Origin: Bacteroidales bacterium
Lineage (GTDB): Bacteria > Bacteroidota > Bacteroidia > Bacteroidales > JAAYJT01
Assembly (NCBI GenBank): GCA_014860575.1
Contig: JACZJK010000016.1
Coordinates: 124,001 to 188,000 of the forward strand
Direction of reading: 5' to 3'
Length of the DNA stretch: 64,000 bases
The notes below the pieces were generated by a model. It did no database searches. It saw only the letters and a program-made list of their open reading frames with translations, and was not told the DNA's origin. Below are positions 48,701-56,883 of the stretch, piece by piece. Both the position numbers and the translations under genes were made by a program. Numbering within the stretch: the first letter of the stretch is position 1; each line of letters begins with the position of its first letter.

Positions 48701-51700
48701 AAGCTAAAGTACTCATTGGTTCATCTATCCGGTTGACAGTTCTTTACGAGCTTGAAGTAAATGGCGAAATCGTTAGTAGCCAACGCCTGCGTTTGAACCG
48801 TCGCACACGGATGCTGGAAATCCCTGTTACCGAAGCCCATCTTGGCGGATTCAGGGTGTTGTTAACCTCAACAGCGCATAACCGGGCGTTTACTGAGGCC
48901 ATTGACATTATCGTACCGGATAAGCGCAAAGAGCTAAAGATTGAACTGGAAACCAAACGCAACAAGCTTGAACCAGGAGGCCGTGAAGAATGGAAAATAC
49001 TTATCAGCGATCACAAAGGAAAACCTGTGATTGCCGAAATGCTCGCTGGCATGTACGATGTTTCACTTGATGCTTTGAAGCCTCATAACTGGAATTTCAA
49101 TCTGTATCAGCATTATAAACGACGCTTCAATTGGGAAGCAAATTCTGCCTTTAGCCAAACAACAGCTAATGCAGCATTTTTAAGAACCTACCCGGATTTT
49201 TACAATCGCGAATACGATAAGCTAAACTGGTTCGGTTTCGAAATGTATGGATCTCCTTTCATGGATTATCGTTCCGGCGGTATGCGTTATGCGAACGCCA
49301 CAATGATGATGGACCAGTCACTTCCTGAGGCAAAAGGCCTGCTTGTTGATGCTGAAGCTGATATGGAAGAGATGGCAGTCGCAGATTCTGAGCCGGCTAC
49401 TTTATCAGCGCCGGTCAACATGGTTCGCAGAGATTTCCGTGAAACTGCATTTTTTTATCCACAATTGCTTAGCGATGAAAAGGGTGCGGTGAGCCTGAGT
49501 TTCACGGTTCCTGAATCACTTACCCGTTGGCGACTTATGGGCTTGGCTCACACCACTGACCTCAGCCAAGGATATTTTGAAGAATTCTTTGAATCCAGCC
49601 GCGAAGTAATGGTGGTTCCCAATCCGCCACGGTTCTTCCGCCAGGGCGATCAGATGGAATTCAAAACCAAAGTTGTGAACACAACCGATAAGGAATTGGA
49701 CGCACTTGTGAAACTGGAATTGTTCGATGCGGTAACAATGGAGCCAGTAAATAATGAGTATGAGCTGGATGCTGAACTCCAAAAACTTGTAATTCCGGCA
49801 AAAGGTTCGAAGGATTTTGCCTGGAGCATCAGCGTACCACTCGACGGGCCTTATGCCGTAATTTACCGCGTAACCGCCATGGCAGGTTCGCATAGCGATG
49901 GCGAAGAAAACATGCTGGCCGTACTCACAAACCAACAGTTGCTTACCGAGACGATGCCAATGTTTGTGGGAGCCGGTAGCAATACCACCTTCACACTCGA
50001 TAAGTTGTTGCAGTCCGGAAAGCCCGGCTCAACGGCAATGCACCACCAGCTTACACTTGAATTTACCTCCAACCCGGTGTGGTATGCTGTGCAGGCCCTT
50101 CCATATTTGTCAGAACCTAATTACCGCAGCGCCGAAGCCCTTTTCAATCAATATTATGCGAATCAGATGGCAATGCATATCATTAACAACAATCCTGAAA
50201 TTGAGCGTGTATTTGAGGTGTGGCGTAAAACAGATCCTAATGCATTGCTCTCCAATCTTGAAAAGAACCAGGATCTGAAAAGCATTGTGATAGAAGAAAC
50301 TCCCTGGCTGAATGATGCCCTGGGCGAATCAGAAAGAAAAAGACAGATTTCCGCGTTGTTCGAACGCAACCATATTGAGAGTGAATTGCAAAAAAGCCTG
50401 AAGGCCCTGCTTGAAATGCAACTGAGCAACGGCGGCTGGCCCTGGATGCCCGGCATGCACGACAGCCGCCATATTACCCAACAAATTGTAGCAGGCTTTG
50501 GAAGGTTGCAAGCAATCGTAACATTAAAGATTGAAGAAAATCCGGAATTGCTAAAACGCTTGCAGCAAGCAGTTCAATACCTTGATGAGCGTATGGAAGA
50601 AGAATACAGGAAAATAAAAAATCCTGAAGATCCAAAGCTAAATGCTTTGAATGCTGGAGTAATCCAATACCTCTGGGCAAGGAGTTACTGGGCCGGCAAT
50701 TTCGCTATGACCCCAAAGTTTCAGGAAGGATTTAGTTTCTGGAAAGCCCAGGCAGAAAAGCATTGGACTGGTCAGAACCTATACTTACAGGGAATGATTG
50801 CCCTGGCACTGCATCGCATTGGTGAAGGAACTGTTCAGCAAGGCATCATGCGATCCATTGAAGACAGGTCGTTGGTAAGTAATGAAATGGGAAAATACTG
50901 GAGAGATTTGCGTCAGGGTTATTACTGGTACCAGGCACCCATCGAAACGCAAGCGCTTTTAGTGGAAGCTTATGCTATAATAAATAAGGATATGGCTTCG
51001 GTTGAGAAAATGCAACAGTGGCTTATTACACAAAAACGCACACAGGCCTGGAAATCGAACCGTGCCACTGCCGAAGCCATTTATGCCATTTTGATGCGTG
51101 GCACCCAAACACTGGCAACTAACCGCGACCTCAGCATTAAGATAGGTAATCTGACCATCAATCCATCCAACGATCCCGCCATCCGTGAAGAAGCTGGTTC
51201 GGGCTATTTCAGGATTTCGTGGTACAGGGATGAGATAAGTCCGGACATGGCAAAGATTACCGTTAACAATGCCGGAAACACAATTGCCTGGGGCGGTTTG
51301 TACTGGCAGTATTTTGAGCAACTGGATCGCATTACACCTCATGAAACGCCGCTGAAGCTCAGCCGCAGCATTATGCGTGAAGTACTGACGCCATCTGGCC
51401 CAATGCTGGAAACTGTTACAACTGAAAAACCCCTGAAAGTAGGTGATAAAATGATCATGCGAATTGAATTGCGCGTGGATCGTGACCTTGAGTACGTTCA
51501 CATGAAAGACCTGCGTGCTCCAGCCTTCGAACCCATAGAACAAATTTCCGGGTATAAATACCAGGGCGGACTTGGGTATTACGAGAGCCCGCGCGATGTA
51601 GCTACGCACTTCTTCTTTCAATATCTGCCAAAGGGAACATGGGTATTTGAATACCCGGTGGTGGTTTCGCAAACCGGCGATTTCTCCTCCGGAATCACAA

Positions 51701-51768
51701 CTATACAATGTTTGTATGCACCTGAATTTACGGCACACAGCGAAGGCATCAGGATAATGATTGATTAG
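45706..51768 (+). CDS. Alpha-2-macroglobulin-family protein lacking the thioester motif
   Basis: This 2020-residue protein has an N-terminal signal anchor (about residues 7-25, no lipobox), so it is probably held at the inner membrane facing the periplasm. A helical region (30-380) precedes macroglobulin domains. MG2 is marked by FTDRALYRPGQ near residue 613 and the central A2M domain by FFYPQLLSDEKG and SLTRWRLMGLAHTT near residue 1250. A helical thioester-type domain follows near 1460-1800 (NGGWPWMPG). Where thioester proteins have a GCxEQ motif, this one reads YLSEPNYRSAEAL, so it cannot form the covalent trap. Members of this family protect against proteases. Its usual penicillin-binding-protein partner (PbpC type) is not adjacent. 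Two protease genes follow. Confidence 0.93.
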   Translation: MKTILFKTLAGLLAVLALFLYFTTYSSKSSIMQPTIYKEFWQKADSLKDAGIPGAAMTVVEQIHQQARLENNPPELVKAILYKISLSSEFEEDHLEKSLAMVDEAIALADMPAFSVLHSIQAELYFRYFTTNRYLILDRTTIDQAPGNDLKTWDAEAIITKAAWHYLQSVKDTDELKKTTADYFSSIIEEKEESKIYRPTLFDLLGHRALDFFMNPQASIIQPRDPLSLNQESYFARANSFSNEVLPEPSSLSFNYHSLEILRQLIGFHLQVDRTLALVDLDLKRLAWLRNNATLETKDQLYYQALEHLEKEYASTATFPEITYAIATELVRMGNTYDPFNNPEPRLKIKEAIEKLEIAIKNNPGLPSAKNCSNLLTQITQPNLQVQMEYVNLPDKPFKALVSHKNVKKIYLRVISLEPEADRELRNTNKEEKDLIKAYLNLEPYTSWHQELPDDGDMQTHNTEIPFPALPKGYYILIAGLDSAFSSEPQTLAHTSFWNSAISFVTRNNADGSIKFLVLDRENGKPLQNISATTYQRQYNSNTRSHDFIKGKSFTTSSDGTFTIQAPEKRAPHSSYALDFHSAKDRLFTENFFSQQRYDHDNRMRTQTFFFTDRALYRPGQLVYFKGIVIDTNGETHELKTNYRITVTLYDANYRKVSELALVSNEHGSFSGNFALPSDLLTGSLQLSNENGNISFSVEEYKLPRFEVKFDTLKESYKLGETLSIHGQAIAYAGNPISNAQVRFRVTRQARFPFRDYRYRSIFPSGPPTEILNGEIQTDAEGKFTVTFIAAPDLTISSAHKPVFIFNVMADVTDIQGETQSGSTMIGVGYISLILSSNINELIDRNEFDGFTAKATNLNGIEQEVSGEMKVSRLKQPSRLMRERNHSRPDRFVMDKATHDKLFPLDVYNYENDPESWEIESMVFLSEFNTGLKDKLMPPSFGSWEPGTYVIELKSKDAFGETVEFKRHFTIFKPSDRKLPGQHIWWSHVLTPTLEPGQKAKVLIGSSIRLTVLYELEVNGEIVSSQRLRLNRRTRMLEIPVTEAHLGGFRVLLTSTAHNRAFTEAIDIIVPDKRKELKIELETKRNKLEPGGREEWKILISDHKGKPVIAEMLAGMYDVSLDALKPHNWNFNLYQHYKRRFNWEANSAFSQTTANAAFLRTYPDFYNREYDKLNWFGFEMYGSPFMDYRSGGMRYANATMMMDQSLPEAKGLLVDAEADMEEMAVADSEPATLSAPVNMVRRDFRETAFFYPQLLSDEKGAVSLSFTVPESLTRWRLMGLAHTTDLSQGYFEEFFESSREVMVVPNPPRFFRQGDQMEFKTKVVNTTDKELDALVKLELFDAVTMEPVNNEYELDAELQKLVIPAKGSKDFAWSISVPLDGPYAVIYRVTAMAGSHSDGEENMLAVLTNQQLLTETMPMFVGAGSNTTFTLDKLLQSGKPGSTAMHHQLTLEFTSNPVWYAVQALPYLSEPNYRSAEALFNQYYANQMAMHIINNNPEIERVFEVWRKTDPNALLSNLEKNQDLKSIVIEETPWLNDALGESERKRQISALFERNHIESELQKSLKALLEMQLSNGGWPWMPGMHDSRHITQQIVAGFGRLQAIVTLKIEENPELLKRLQQAVQYLDERMEEEYRKIKNPEDPKLNALNAGVIQYLWARSYWAGNFAMTPKFQEGFSFWKAQAEKHWTGQNLYLQGMIALALHRIGEGTVQQGIMRSIEDRSLVSNEMGKYWRDLRQGYYWYQAPIETQALLVEAYAIINKDMASVEKMQQWLITQKRTQAWKSNRATAEAIYAILMRGTQTLATNRDLSIKIGNLTINPSNDPAIREEAGSGYFRISWYRDEISPDMAKITVNNAGNTIAWGGLYWQYFEQLDRITPHETPLKLSRSIMREVLTPSGPMLETVTTEKPLKVGDKMIMRIELRVDRDLEYVHMKDLRAPAFEPIEQISGYKYQGGLGYYESPRDVATHFFFQYLPKGTWVFEYPVVVSQTGDFSSGITTIQCLYAPEFTAHSEGIRIMID

Positions 51769-51780
51769 AATTTCCTCGTA

Positions 51781-51802
51781 GAGACGCGATGCATCGCGTC
51801 TC
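51781..51802. repeat. Perfect 22-bp palindrome
   Basis: GAGACGCGATG and its exact complement CATCGCGTCTC form a perfect palindrome 12 bases after the macroglobulin stop. A related CTCGTCTCTAC occurs at about 51917-51931. It may act as a terminator-like hairpin, but no T-run follows. Confidence 0.75.
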
Positions 51803-51817
51803 ACAATGACGAATTTT

Positions 51818-51888
51818 GTCATCCTGAACGAAGTGAAGGATCTCTCTACGTAATTGTAAATAAGATTCTTCGCTTCGCTCAGAATGAC
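51818..51888. repeat. Dispersed ~70-bp imperfect palindrome, copy 2
   Basis: This is the reverse complement of the element at 20930-20998, with conserved arms (GTCATCCTGAACGAAGTGAA at one end, TTCGCTTCGCTCAGAATGAC at the other) and a diverged centre. It lies between the convergent macroglobulin and subtilase genes, as copy 1 lies between convergent genes. Confidence 0.8.
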
Positions 51889-51939
51889 ATAAATTGTAGA
51901 ATAAGAGGATTTTGAGGCAACCTCGTCTCTACAGAATGC

Positions 51940-54900
51940 CTATCTGAATATTAAAATCCGCGTAGAGGATTGGCCCTGATCGCTATATACAACCAGGTTG
52001 TAAATGCCCTGTGAAAGCTGGCTCAAATCCAATGAATAACTGAAATGACCATTTTCGATGGCAATGGGTTCGGAATACACCGTTTCACCCAATGAATTGC
52101 TGACAAAAATAAACCCGTCTGTTTTTACCCTGCTGTCGAAGGCAATGATAAACCTTCCCTCAGAAGGATTCGGGAAAACCCTCATGTTGAGCAAATTGAT
52201 TTCTGCTATACCCACCGAATTGAACAATTCAATTTCCAACTCCTGCGACACTTCACTTTGTCCGCAATGGTTTATAGCAATGACTTTCAAAGTGGCATTG
52301 CCAAGGAAATCAGTATTCCATGCAATTGTTGCCTGAACTCCATCCGCGCTTAACGCACCGGCTTCTTCGGGTTCTAACACCCATTCGTAATGATCTGCAT
52401 TTGTGATGCTTTCGATTTGATAAGAACTTTGAGTGATCTTGTGAAGGTCAACAGAAGCGGGTCCTGCGGGAGTGGCTGGCTGGACAGGCAATTCTTCAAT
52501 TGTTAGAAGCAAAACATCTGTTACGCTTTCCTCTCCGTCAGAAACTGTAAGTGTGAGAGTCACCTGGCCGATCTCAATATCTTCCAGCCCCGGTGTGTAA
52601 ACCGGATTCAGAATATTTGGATCGCTAAATGAACCGTTTCCGCTGCTTGTCCATTCAATGCTGCTAAAGTTGCTGGCGTATGCCTGTAATTGAAGGATAA
52701 GGTTCTCGCAAATAGTGGCATTAATACCTGCCCAGGCAGTTGTAACAGGAGACAGTGGAAAAGAAACCACATCAATCCATGCGGCATCTTCTCCTGAAGA
52801 GATGGTTGTATTTTTTTTGTACATCCAGGCAAAACTATTTGAACCGGCGCTTACAGGGTAAGTAACTTTGTCCCAGTCAACTTCACCGGACCATTCTCCC
52901 ATTAGTTGCCAGTTAATGTAAAAGCGAAGGAAGTCGTTGGTCGGTTCGCTCGAAACACGCCTGTAGAAAGATACGGAATCATCTGCGCTGACATCGTAAT
53001 TCAGCAGGATAACTGACATTTGATCATGATCAATATCGCCCGACTTTGCACTGAAAGAACCCTGGTAGGGATCCGCAGGTGTTACCACCCACGGTTGATG
53101 GCCGACAAAATCCCAGTTATAATTGCTGAAGTTGCCGGCTTCAAAACCTTCTACTTCCAGCCCAACCCTCATGAAGAATGTTCTGGTGAAGATGTAACTG
53201 CCATATTGCACATTGCAAACCATTTCAATTACTGAACCAATAGGAGCAAAGTCCTTCACTTCTGCATCAAAAAGTACTGTTTGAAAGCTTGAAGGAGGCA
53301 TGGTTTCAAATGGGAAATGACTATTATGGATCGTTAAAAACGGACTGCTCACTGTTATTGTAAGCTCCGGATTAATGGCATCCATTTGCCCGTTGCTGAA
53401 AATATCAAAGCTCATTCCAACCAATTCTACCGGATCAAGTTGCCCGTTTCCATTACCAGCGCTGTCGTCAATGAGCATGGAACCAATCACCATATTTGGG
53501 GCATGTGCCATGATCGAGAATGAATTTTTCCAGACCAGGTTTCCGTCAGTACTTTCAACCTTAAAAACCATCACATAACCTCCCGGAATCTGACCCGAAG
53601 TGTTGAATGAAACCGCATCAGCAATTTCAATAGTTTCTCCCGGTTCAAAAGATCCGAAACTTACAGTATCGCTCACCATGCTTACATAAGGGGATTCTGT
53701 AGTAATCGTTGTTTCAACATTTTCAAATCCAAGCCCTGAATCATTTACAAGGGTAAGACTCAGCTTTATGAATTCCTGTGGGTTTACGAACCCGTTGTTA
53801 TTGCCTTCATCATCGTTAACACCGTGAGAAACATACACAGGCCCTGCAAAGTTGGTTTGAATGATGGCTGCAAGAGCATCAACCCTTCCGGCTCCAAAGG
53901 TGTTACTTTTAAGTGGGGTCATAGCCAAAGCGGTTTCTTCCAGCACCTGGCTGAGTTGTGCCGGTTTCAGCCAGGGATTTTTTGAGAGCACTAAGGCCAT
54001 AACTCCTGCCGCGCCGGGAGCAGCCATTGATGTTCCGCTCATTACTGCATAACCCGAAGTGTTTGAGTGCGAGAGTGATTTCACATTCACTCCGGGAGCG
54101 GTTACATCAGGAGTGATCAGGCCTGAGCCCGGATTATAGGGATAATCGCTATAAGGTTGGATGTTTTGCCATGTTACCGGTCCCCGGCTTGAAAAAGCTG
54201 CAAGGTCATCTGATGCATCAGTTGCACCAATTGTAACAACGGCTGAACGACCTCCTGTATCAGGCTGATCCGGATTGCGCCAGGGCGCAGGAACATCGCC
54301 CGGAGTGCGCACATTTGACGGGGCTGAACCACCTCCTTCGTTTCCTGATGCTACTGAAGCAATTACACCCGCAGCCAGCGCATTGTCCATGGCATCACGC
54401 CAGCTTGCCCTGTCGGGGTTCCAGGCATGTTGCCAACCCAGCGATAAGCTCATCACATTTGCACCGTGTTCAACGGCAAACTGTATCCCGTCCCACACAC
54501 CTGCTTCAGTTCCTCCGCCATCGGATCCGAGCACCTGAAGCGCCATGATTTTTACCGAAGGGGCCATTCCTGTTTGCGAACCGGCATTGCCATTGCCTGC
54601 CACGGTTCCGGCACAGTGGGTGCCATGTCCGTGATAGTCCATTGGATTGTTGGTGTTGTTTATAAAGTTCCAGCCATGGAGGGGAAAATCGGCATGGGAC
54701 CACATGTTCCCTTCCAGATCGTCATGATCATAGTTCACTCCGGTATCCAGCACAGCCACCACAATGCCTTCGCCTGTGAAGCCCAAGCTCCAAACCTGTG
54801 GTACATTCATGATGTTGACATTGTATGTGATCTCTTTCGAACCAACATATTCAAGCTCAGTGATTTCAACAGGATCAATCAGAATGCGTTCTTCATCCAG

Positions 54901-55311
54901 ATCTATTCGTTCAATATCGGAACGGTTGGCAAGCTGCGTGATTGCTTCCGGAGTTGCGTAACAGTTGATCACATTGGCGATCCAAAGCGGTTTTACCTGG
55001 ATGACTTCACCTGTCTTGCTCAAAGCATCAAGTTCCTTCAACAGACCTTCCTGCGATGCGTTCGCAAAGGATTTCAGTTCAGTTACGATATATGAGCGGA
55101 CTTGTGCCTGGTTCAGATGCTGAAGGATATCTTGTTTTGATGTAGGATCATATTGTTCTACAAGCCGGATGTTTATGGGTAACAACTCAGATTTGTGGGT
55201 TTTGCTTATCTCTGAAACCAAATCAGGAGTCAGCTTATTTTGTGCAACTGCTGTTGTTGCAACCTGCGCTACAAGCAATACAACCAGCAAAAGGGTCAGT
55301 TTATTTTTCAT
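51940..55311 (-). CDS. T9SS-exported subtilisin-family (S8) serine protease
   Basis: This 1123-residue secreted protease has a signal peptide (MKNKLTLLLVVLLVAQVATTAVAQ) and an inhibitor-like propeptide (about 30-120). The S8 catalytic domain has Asp near residue 185 (AVLDTGVNYDHDD), His near 224 (HGHGTHCAGT) and Ser near 425 (SGTSMAAPGA). About 500 residues of beta-sandwich modules follow, then a type A sorting domain (FPNPSEGRF ... STRILIFR). It would be exported by T9SS and act outside the cell. The frame stays open for 56 codons upstream of the ATG at 55311, but the signal peptide and a TACTTTTG promoter between the two positions fix the start. Confidence 0.95.
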   Translation of the reverse strand: MKNKLTLLLVVLLVAQVATTAVAQNKLTPDLVSEISKTHKSELLPINIRLVEQYDPTSKQDILQHLNQAQVRSYIVTELKSFANASQEGLLKELDALSKTGEVIQVKPLWIANVINCYATPEAITQLANRSDIERIDLDEERILIDPVEITELEYVGSKEITYNVNIMNVPQVWSLGFTGEGIVVAVLDTGVNYDHDDLEGNMWSHADFPLHGWNFINNTNNPMDYHGHGTHCAGTVAGNGNAGSQTGMAPSVKIMALQVLGSDGGGTEAGVWDGIQFAVEHGANVMSLSLGWQHAWNPDRASWRDAMDNALAAGVIASVASGNEGGGSAPSNVRTPGDVPAPWRNPDQPDTGGRSAVVTIGATDASDDLAAFSSRGPVTWQNIQPYSDYPYNPGSGLITPDVTAPGVNVKSLSHSNTSGYAVMSGTSMAAPGAAGVMALVLSKNPWLKPAQLSQVLEETALAMTPLKSNTFGAGRVDALAAIIQTNFAGPVYVSHGVNDDEGNNNGFVNPQEFIKLSLTLVNDSGLGFENVETTITTESPYVSMVSDTVSFGSFEPGETIEIADAVSFNTSGQIPGGYVMVFKVESTDGNLVWKNSFSIMAHAPNMVIGSMLIDDSAGNGNGQLDPVELVGMSFDIFSNGQMDAINPELTITVSSPFLTIHNSHFPFETMPPSSFQTVLFDAEVKDFAPIGSVIEMVCNVQYGSYIFTRTFFMRVGLEVEGFEAGNFSNYNWDFVGHQPWVVTPADPYQGSFSAKSGDIDHDQMSVILLNYDVSADDSVSFYRRVSSEPTNDFLRFYINWQLMGEWSGEVDWDKVTYPVSAGSNSFAWMYKKNTTISSGEDAAWIDVVSFPLSPVTTAWAGINATICENLILQLQAYASNFSSIEWTSSGNGSFSDPNILNPVYTPGLEDIEIGQVTLTLTVSDGEESVTDVLLLTIEELPVQPATPAGPASVDLHKITQSSYQIESITNADHYEWVLEPEEAGALSADGVQATIAWNTDFLGNATLKVIAINHCGQSEVSQELEIELFNSVGIAEINLLNMRVFPNPSEGRFIIAFDSRVKTDGFIFVSNSLGETVYSEPIAIENGHFSYSLDLSQLSQGIYNLVVYSDQGQSSTRILIFR

Positions 55312-55348
55312 TAAATTCTGATTAGCATTGTGATGTTGAGAAAGAAAG

Positions 55349-55356
55349 CAAAAGTA
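55349..55356 (-). promoter_or_regulatory. -7 box for the subtilase gene
   Basis: On the minus strand this is TACTTTTG, an exact match, 37 bases before the ATG at 55311. It rules out the longer start. A TTG 14 bases upstream is too close to be a good -33 element. Confidence 0.5.
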
Positions 55357-55444
55357 GGCAAAAGGACTCACAATAAACTGAATTAACGTTTCTGCGACAG
55401 GTTGGACTTTTGTGACCTTGTGTCCACTCCGGAAAGAAATTTGA

Positions 55445-55538
55445 ACCACATAGACACATAGCTCACATAGACGGCACATAGTATAAAACGCTGATTAAAA
55501 ACTATGTGAAGACTATGTTTCTATTGTGTCTATGTGGT
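55445..55538. repeat. Inverted repeat with internal CATAG units
   Basis: The left arm ACCACATAGACACATAG and the right arm CTATTGTGTCTATGTGGT are nearly complementary (one extra base). Between them CACATAG or CTATGTG occurs four more times. It could form a long hairpin between the two protease genes. No gene is present. Confidence 0.7.
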
Positions 55539-55577
55539 AAAAAACGGTTTTGTTATATTTTTGGAACAGGCTCAACC

Positions 55578-56789
55578 TTACAACCCCAACTTCCCCCTTA
55601 TTTTCCTTGACATGGCATTCTTGTTCACCATGAGAGAAATGGTTTTGTAACGGACAAATGTTTCGGAAGCATAAAGGTATCCGCCATAAGGGTTGTTATC
55701 GGTTCCCCATGAGTTTTTAACAATGTAATACTTGTTGCCATTTTGGTCTCTTGCGGTACCAATAATATGCATGGCATGATCGTCGGTAGTCGTGAAATTA
55801 TCGAATCCGGTTTGGCGGTCTTCCTGCGTGATTTTCTTTTCCTGTATAGGTTCCTTGAAGCTGTAAAGCATATCATCTTTCTCCTTTTGTGTTAGCTTCT
55901 CCCATCGTCCGCGTTCCATTCCGTCAAGCACTCCGGGATCAGTTTCGGGAACAATGGCAACACCATTGCGGTGCGAGAACCCTTTTTCACTGATATCGCT
56001 GGCCCACACAACAGTATATCCGTTGGCAAGTGCGCCGTCAATCACCTCCATAAGCTCATCAACAGGAAGATTCCAGGCTTTTTCCCAGTTCCAGTTGTCG
56101 GGCACCTCCAGGATGAAATCTGTATAGAACGGGTGATGAGTGAATGAAGTTAACTGCACAAAATCATCGGCTTTTACTCCCAGCATTTCAGCAAAACTTT
56201 TTGGGGTATAGGTTTTTCCTTTAAATGTAAATTCTTCAGGGTAAGAACCAAGATAGGCATCCAGTAAGCCGTTGAACCCATCTTTCCAAACCGGTGTAAG
56301 TTTGCGGTTTGGGTTCTTGATCACGGCATCTACGTAAGCCTTCAAAACGGCGTCCATCTCACCATGCACATGGTTTTCCTCACCAATTACCTTGCCTGCG
56401 TAGGCTTCTTCCGAAACCACGCCAAAGTTGGCCATCACCCAGAATGGATCAGGCAATGCGCCACCTGCTGCAAAATTTAAACTCCCGTTTAATCTCACGT
56501 ATCGTTCTGCTTTTGCAGTATAGGTATGTCTGACCACAAACATTTCGGAAAGTGGAATTTCACCAATTCCCATGCGGAGTAATTCTGATTCAATAAGGGC
56601 ATGTGTTCCGAAGCTCCAGCAAGTACCGGAACGGAATTGATTTTTTACAGGAGTTGCAGGCAAGCGGATCTCATCAGTAAAAACATAGCCTTTATTCTTT
56701 TCCGTAGCCGTGTCTTCCTGGGCCAAAGCCTGGGTAGTTGAAAATACCAGCGCGAGCAAAAGAGCTGTAATTAAATGTGTTCTAAGCAT
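55578..56789 (-). CDS. Secreted bleomycin-hydrolase/aminopeptidase C-type cysteine peptidase
   Basis: This 403-residue protein is a papain-fold peptidase of the C1B (PepC/BlmH) type. Unlike the cytosolic PepC enzymes it has a signal peptide (MLRTHLITALLLALVFSTTQALA). The catalytic Cys is near residue 57 (FRSGTCWSFGTHA), His near 340 (DDHAMHIIGT) and Asn near 359 (KNSWG). It likely acts in the periplasm or is released as a peptidase. The open frame continues into the divergent aspS gene, but the ATG at 56789 fits the signal peptide and follows a strong promoter (56833-56867). With the subtilase and C69 enzyme it makes three exported peptidases in this window. Confidence 0.94.
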   Translation of the reverse strand: MLRTHLITALLLALVFSTTQALAQEDTATEKNKGYVFTDEIRLPATPVKNQFRSGTCWSFGTHALIESELLRMGIGEIPLSEMFVVRHTYTAKAERYVRLNGSLNFAAGGALPDPFWVMANFGVVSEEAYAGKVIGEENHVHGEMDAVLKAYVDAVIKNPNRKLTPVWKDGFNGLLDAYLGSYPEEFTFKGKTYTPKSFAEMLGVKADDFVQLTSFTHHPFYTDFILEVPDNWNWEKAWNLPVDELMEVIDGALANGYTVVWASDISEKGFSHRNGVAIVPETDPGVLDGMERGRWEKLTQKEKDDMLYSFKEPIQEKKITQEDRQTGFDNFTTTDDHAMHIIGTARDQNGNKYYIVKNSWGTDNNPYGGYLYASETFVRYKTISLMVNKNAMSRKIRGKLGL

Positions 56790-56832
56790 GGCAAAAAGTT
56801 TTAAAAGTGAATAATGATGTGTTACGTTGGCG

Positions 56833-56867
56833 CAAAGGTAGTAAATAGGTAATTTCGCAGGCTCAAA
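56833..56867 (-). promoter_or_regulatory. Promoter of the C1B peptidase gene
   Basis: On the minus strand TTTG (56867-56864) and an exact TACCTTTG box (56840-56833) are 23 bases apart. The transcript would start ~35-40 bases before the ATG. It lies in the short divergent gap to aspS. Confidence 0.6.
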
Positions 56868-56883
56868 TTTAAAGCAATACAGC

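Noticed and set aside
54466-55095. 209-residue plus-strand open frame opposite the subtilase
   Set aside because: It lies fully antisense to the catalytic domain of a clear protease gene and shows no own motif; it is a shadow frame.
55312-55479. Longer N terminus for the subtilase
   Set aside because: The ATG at 55311 gives a perfect signal peptide and a TACTTTTG promoter lies between the two positions; the extra 56 residues include Cys- and His-rich nonsense-like sequence.
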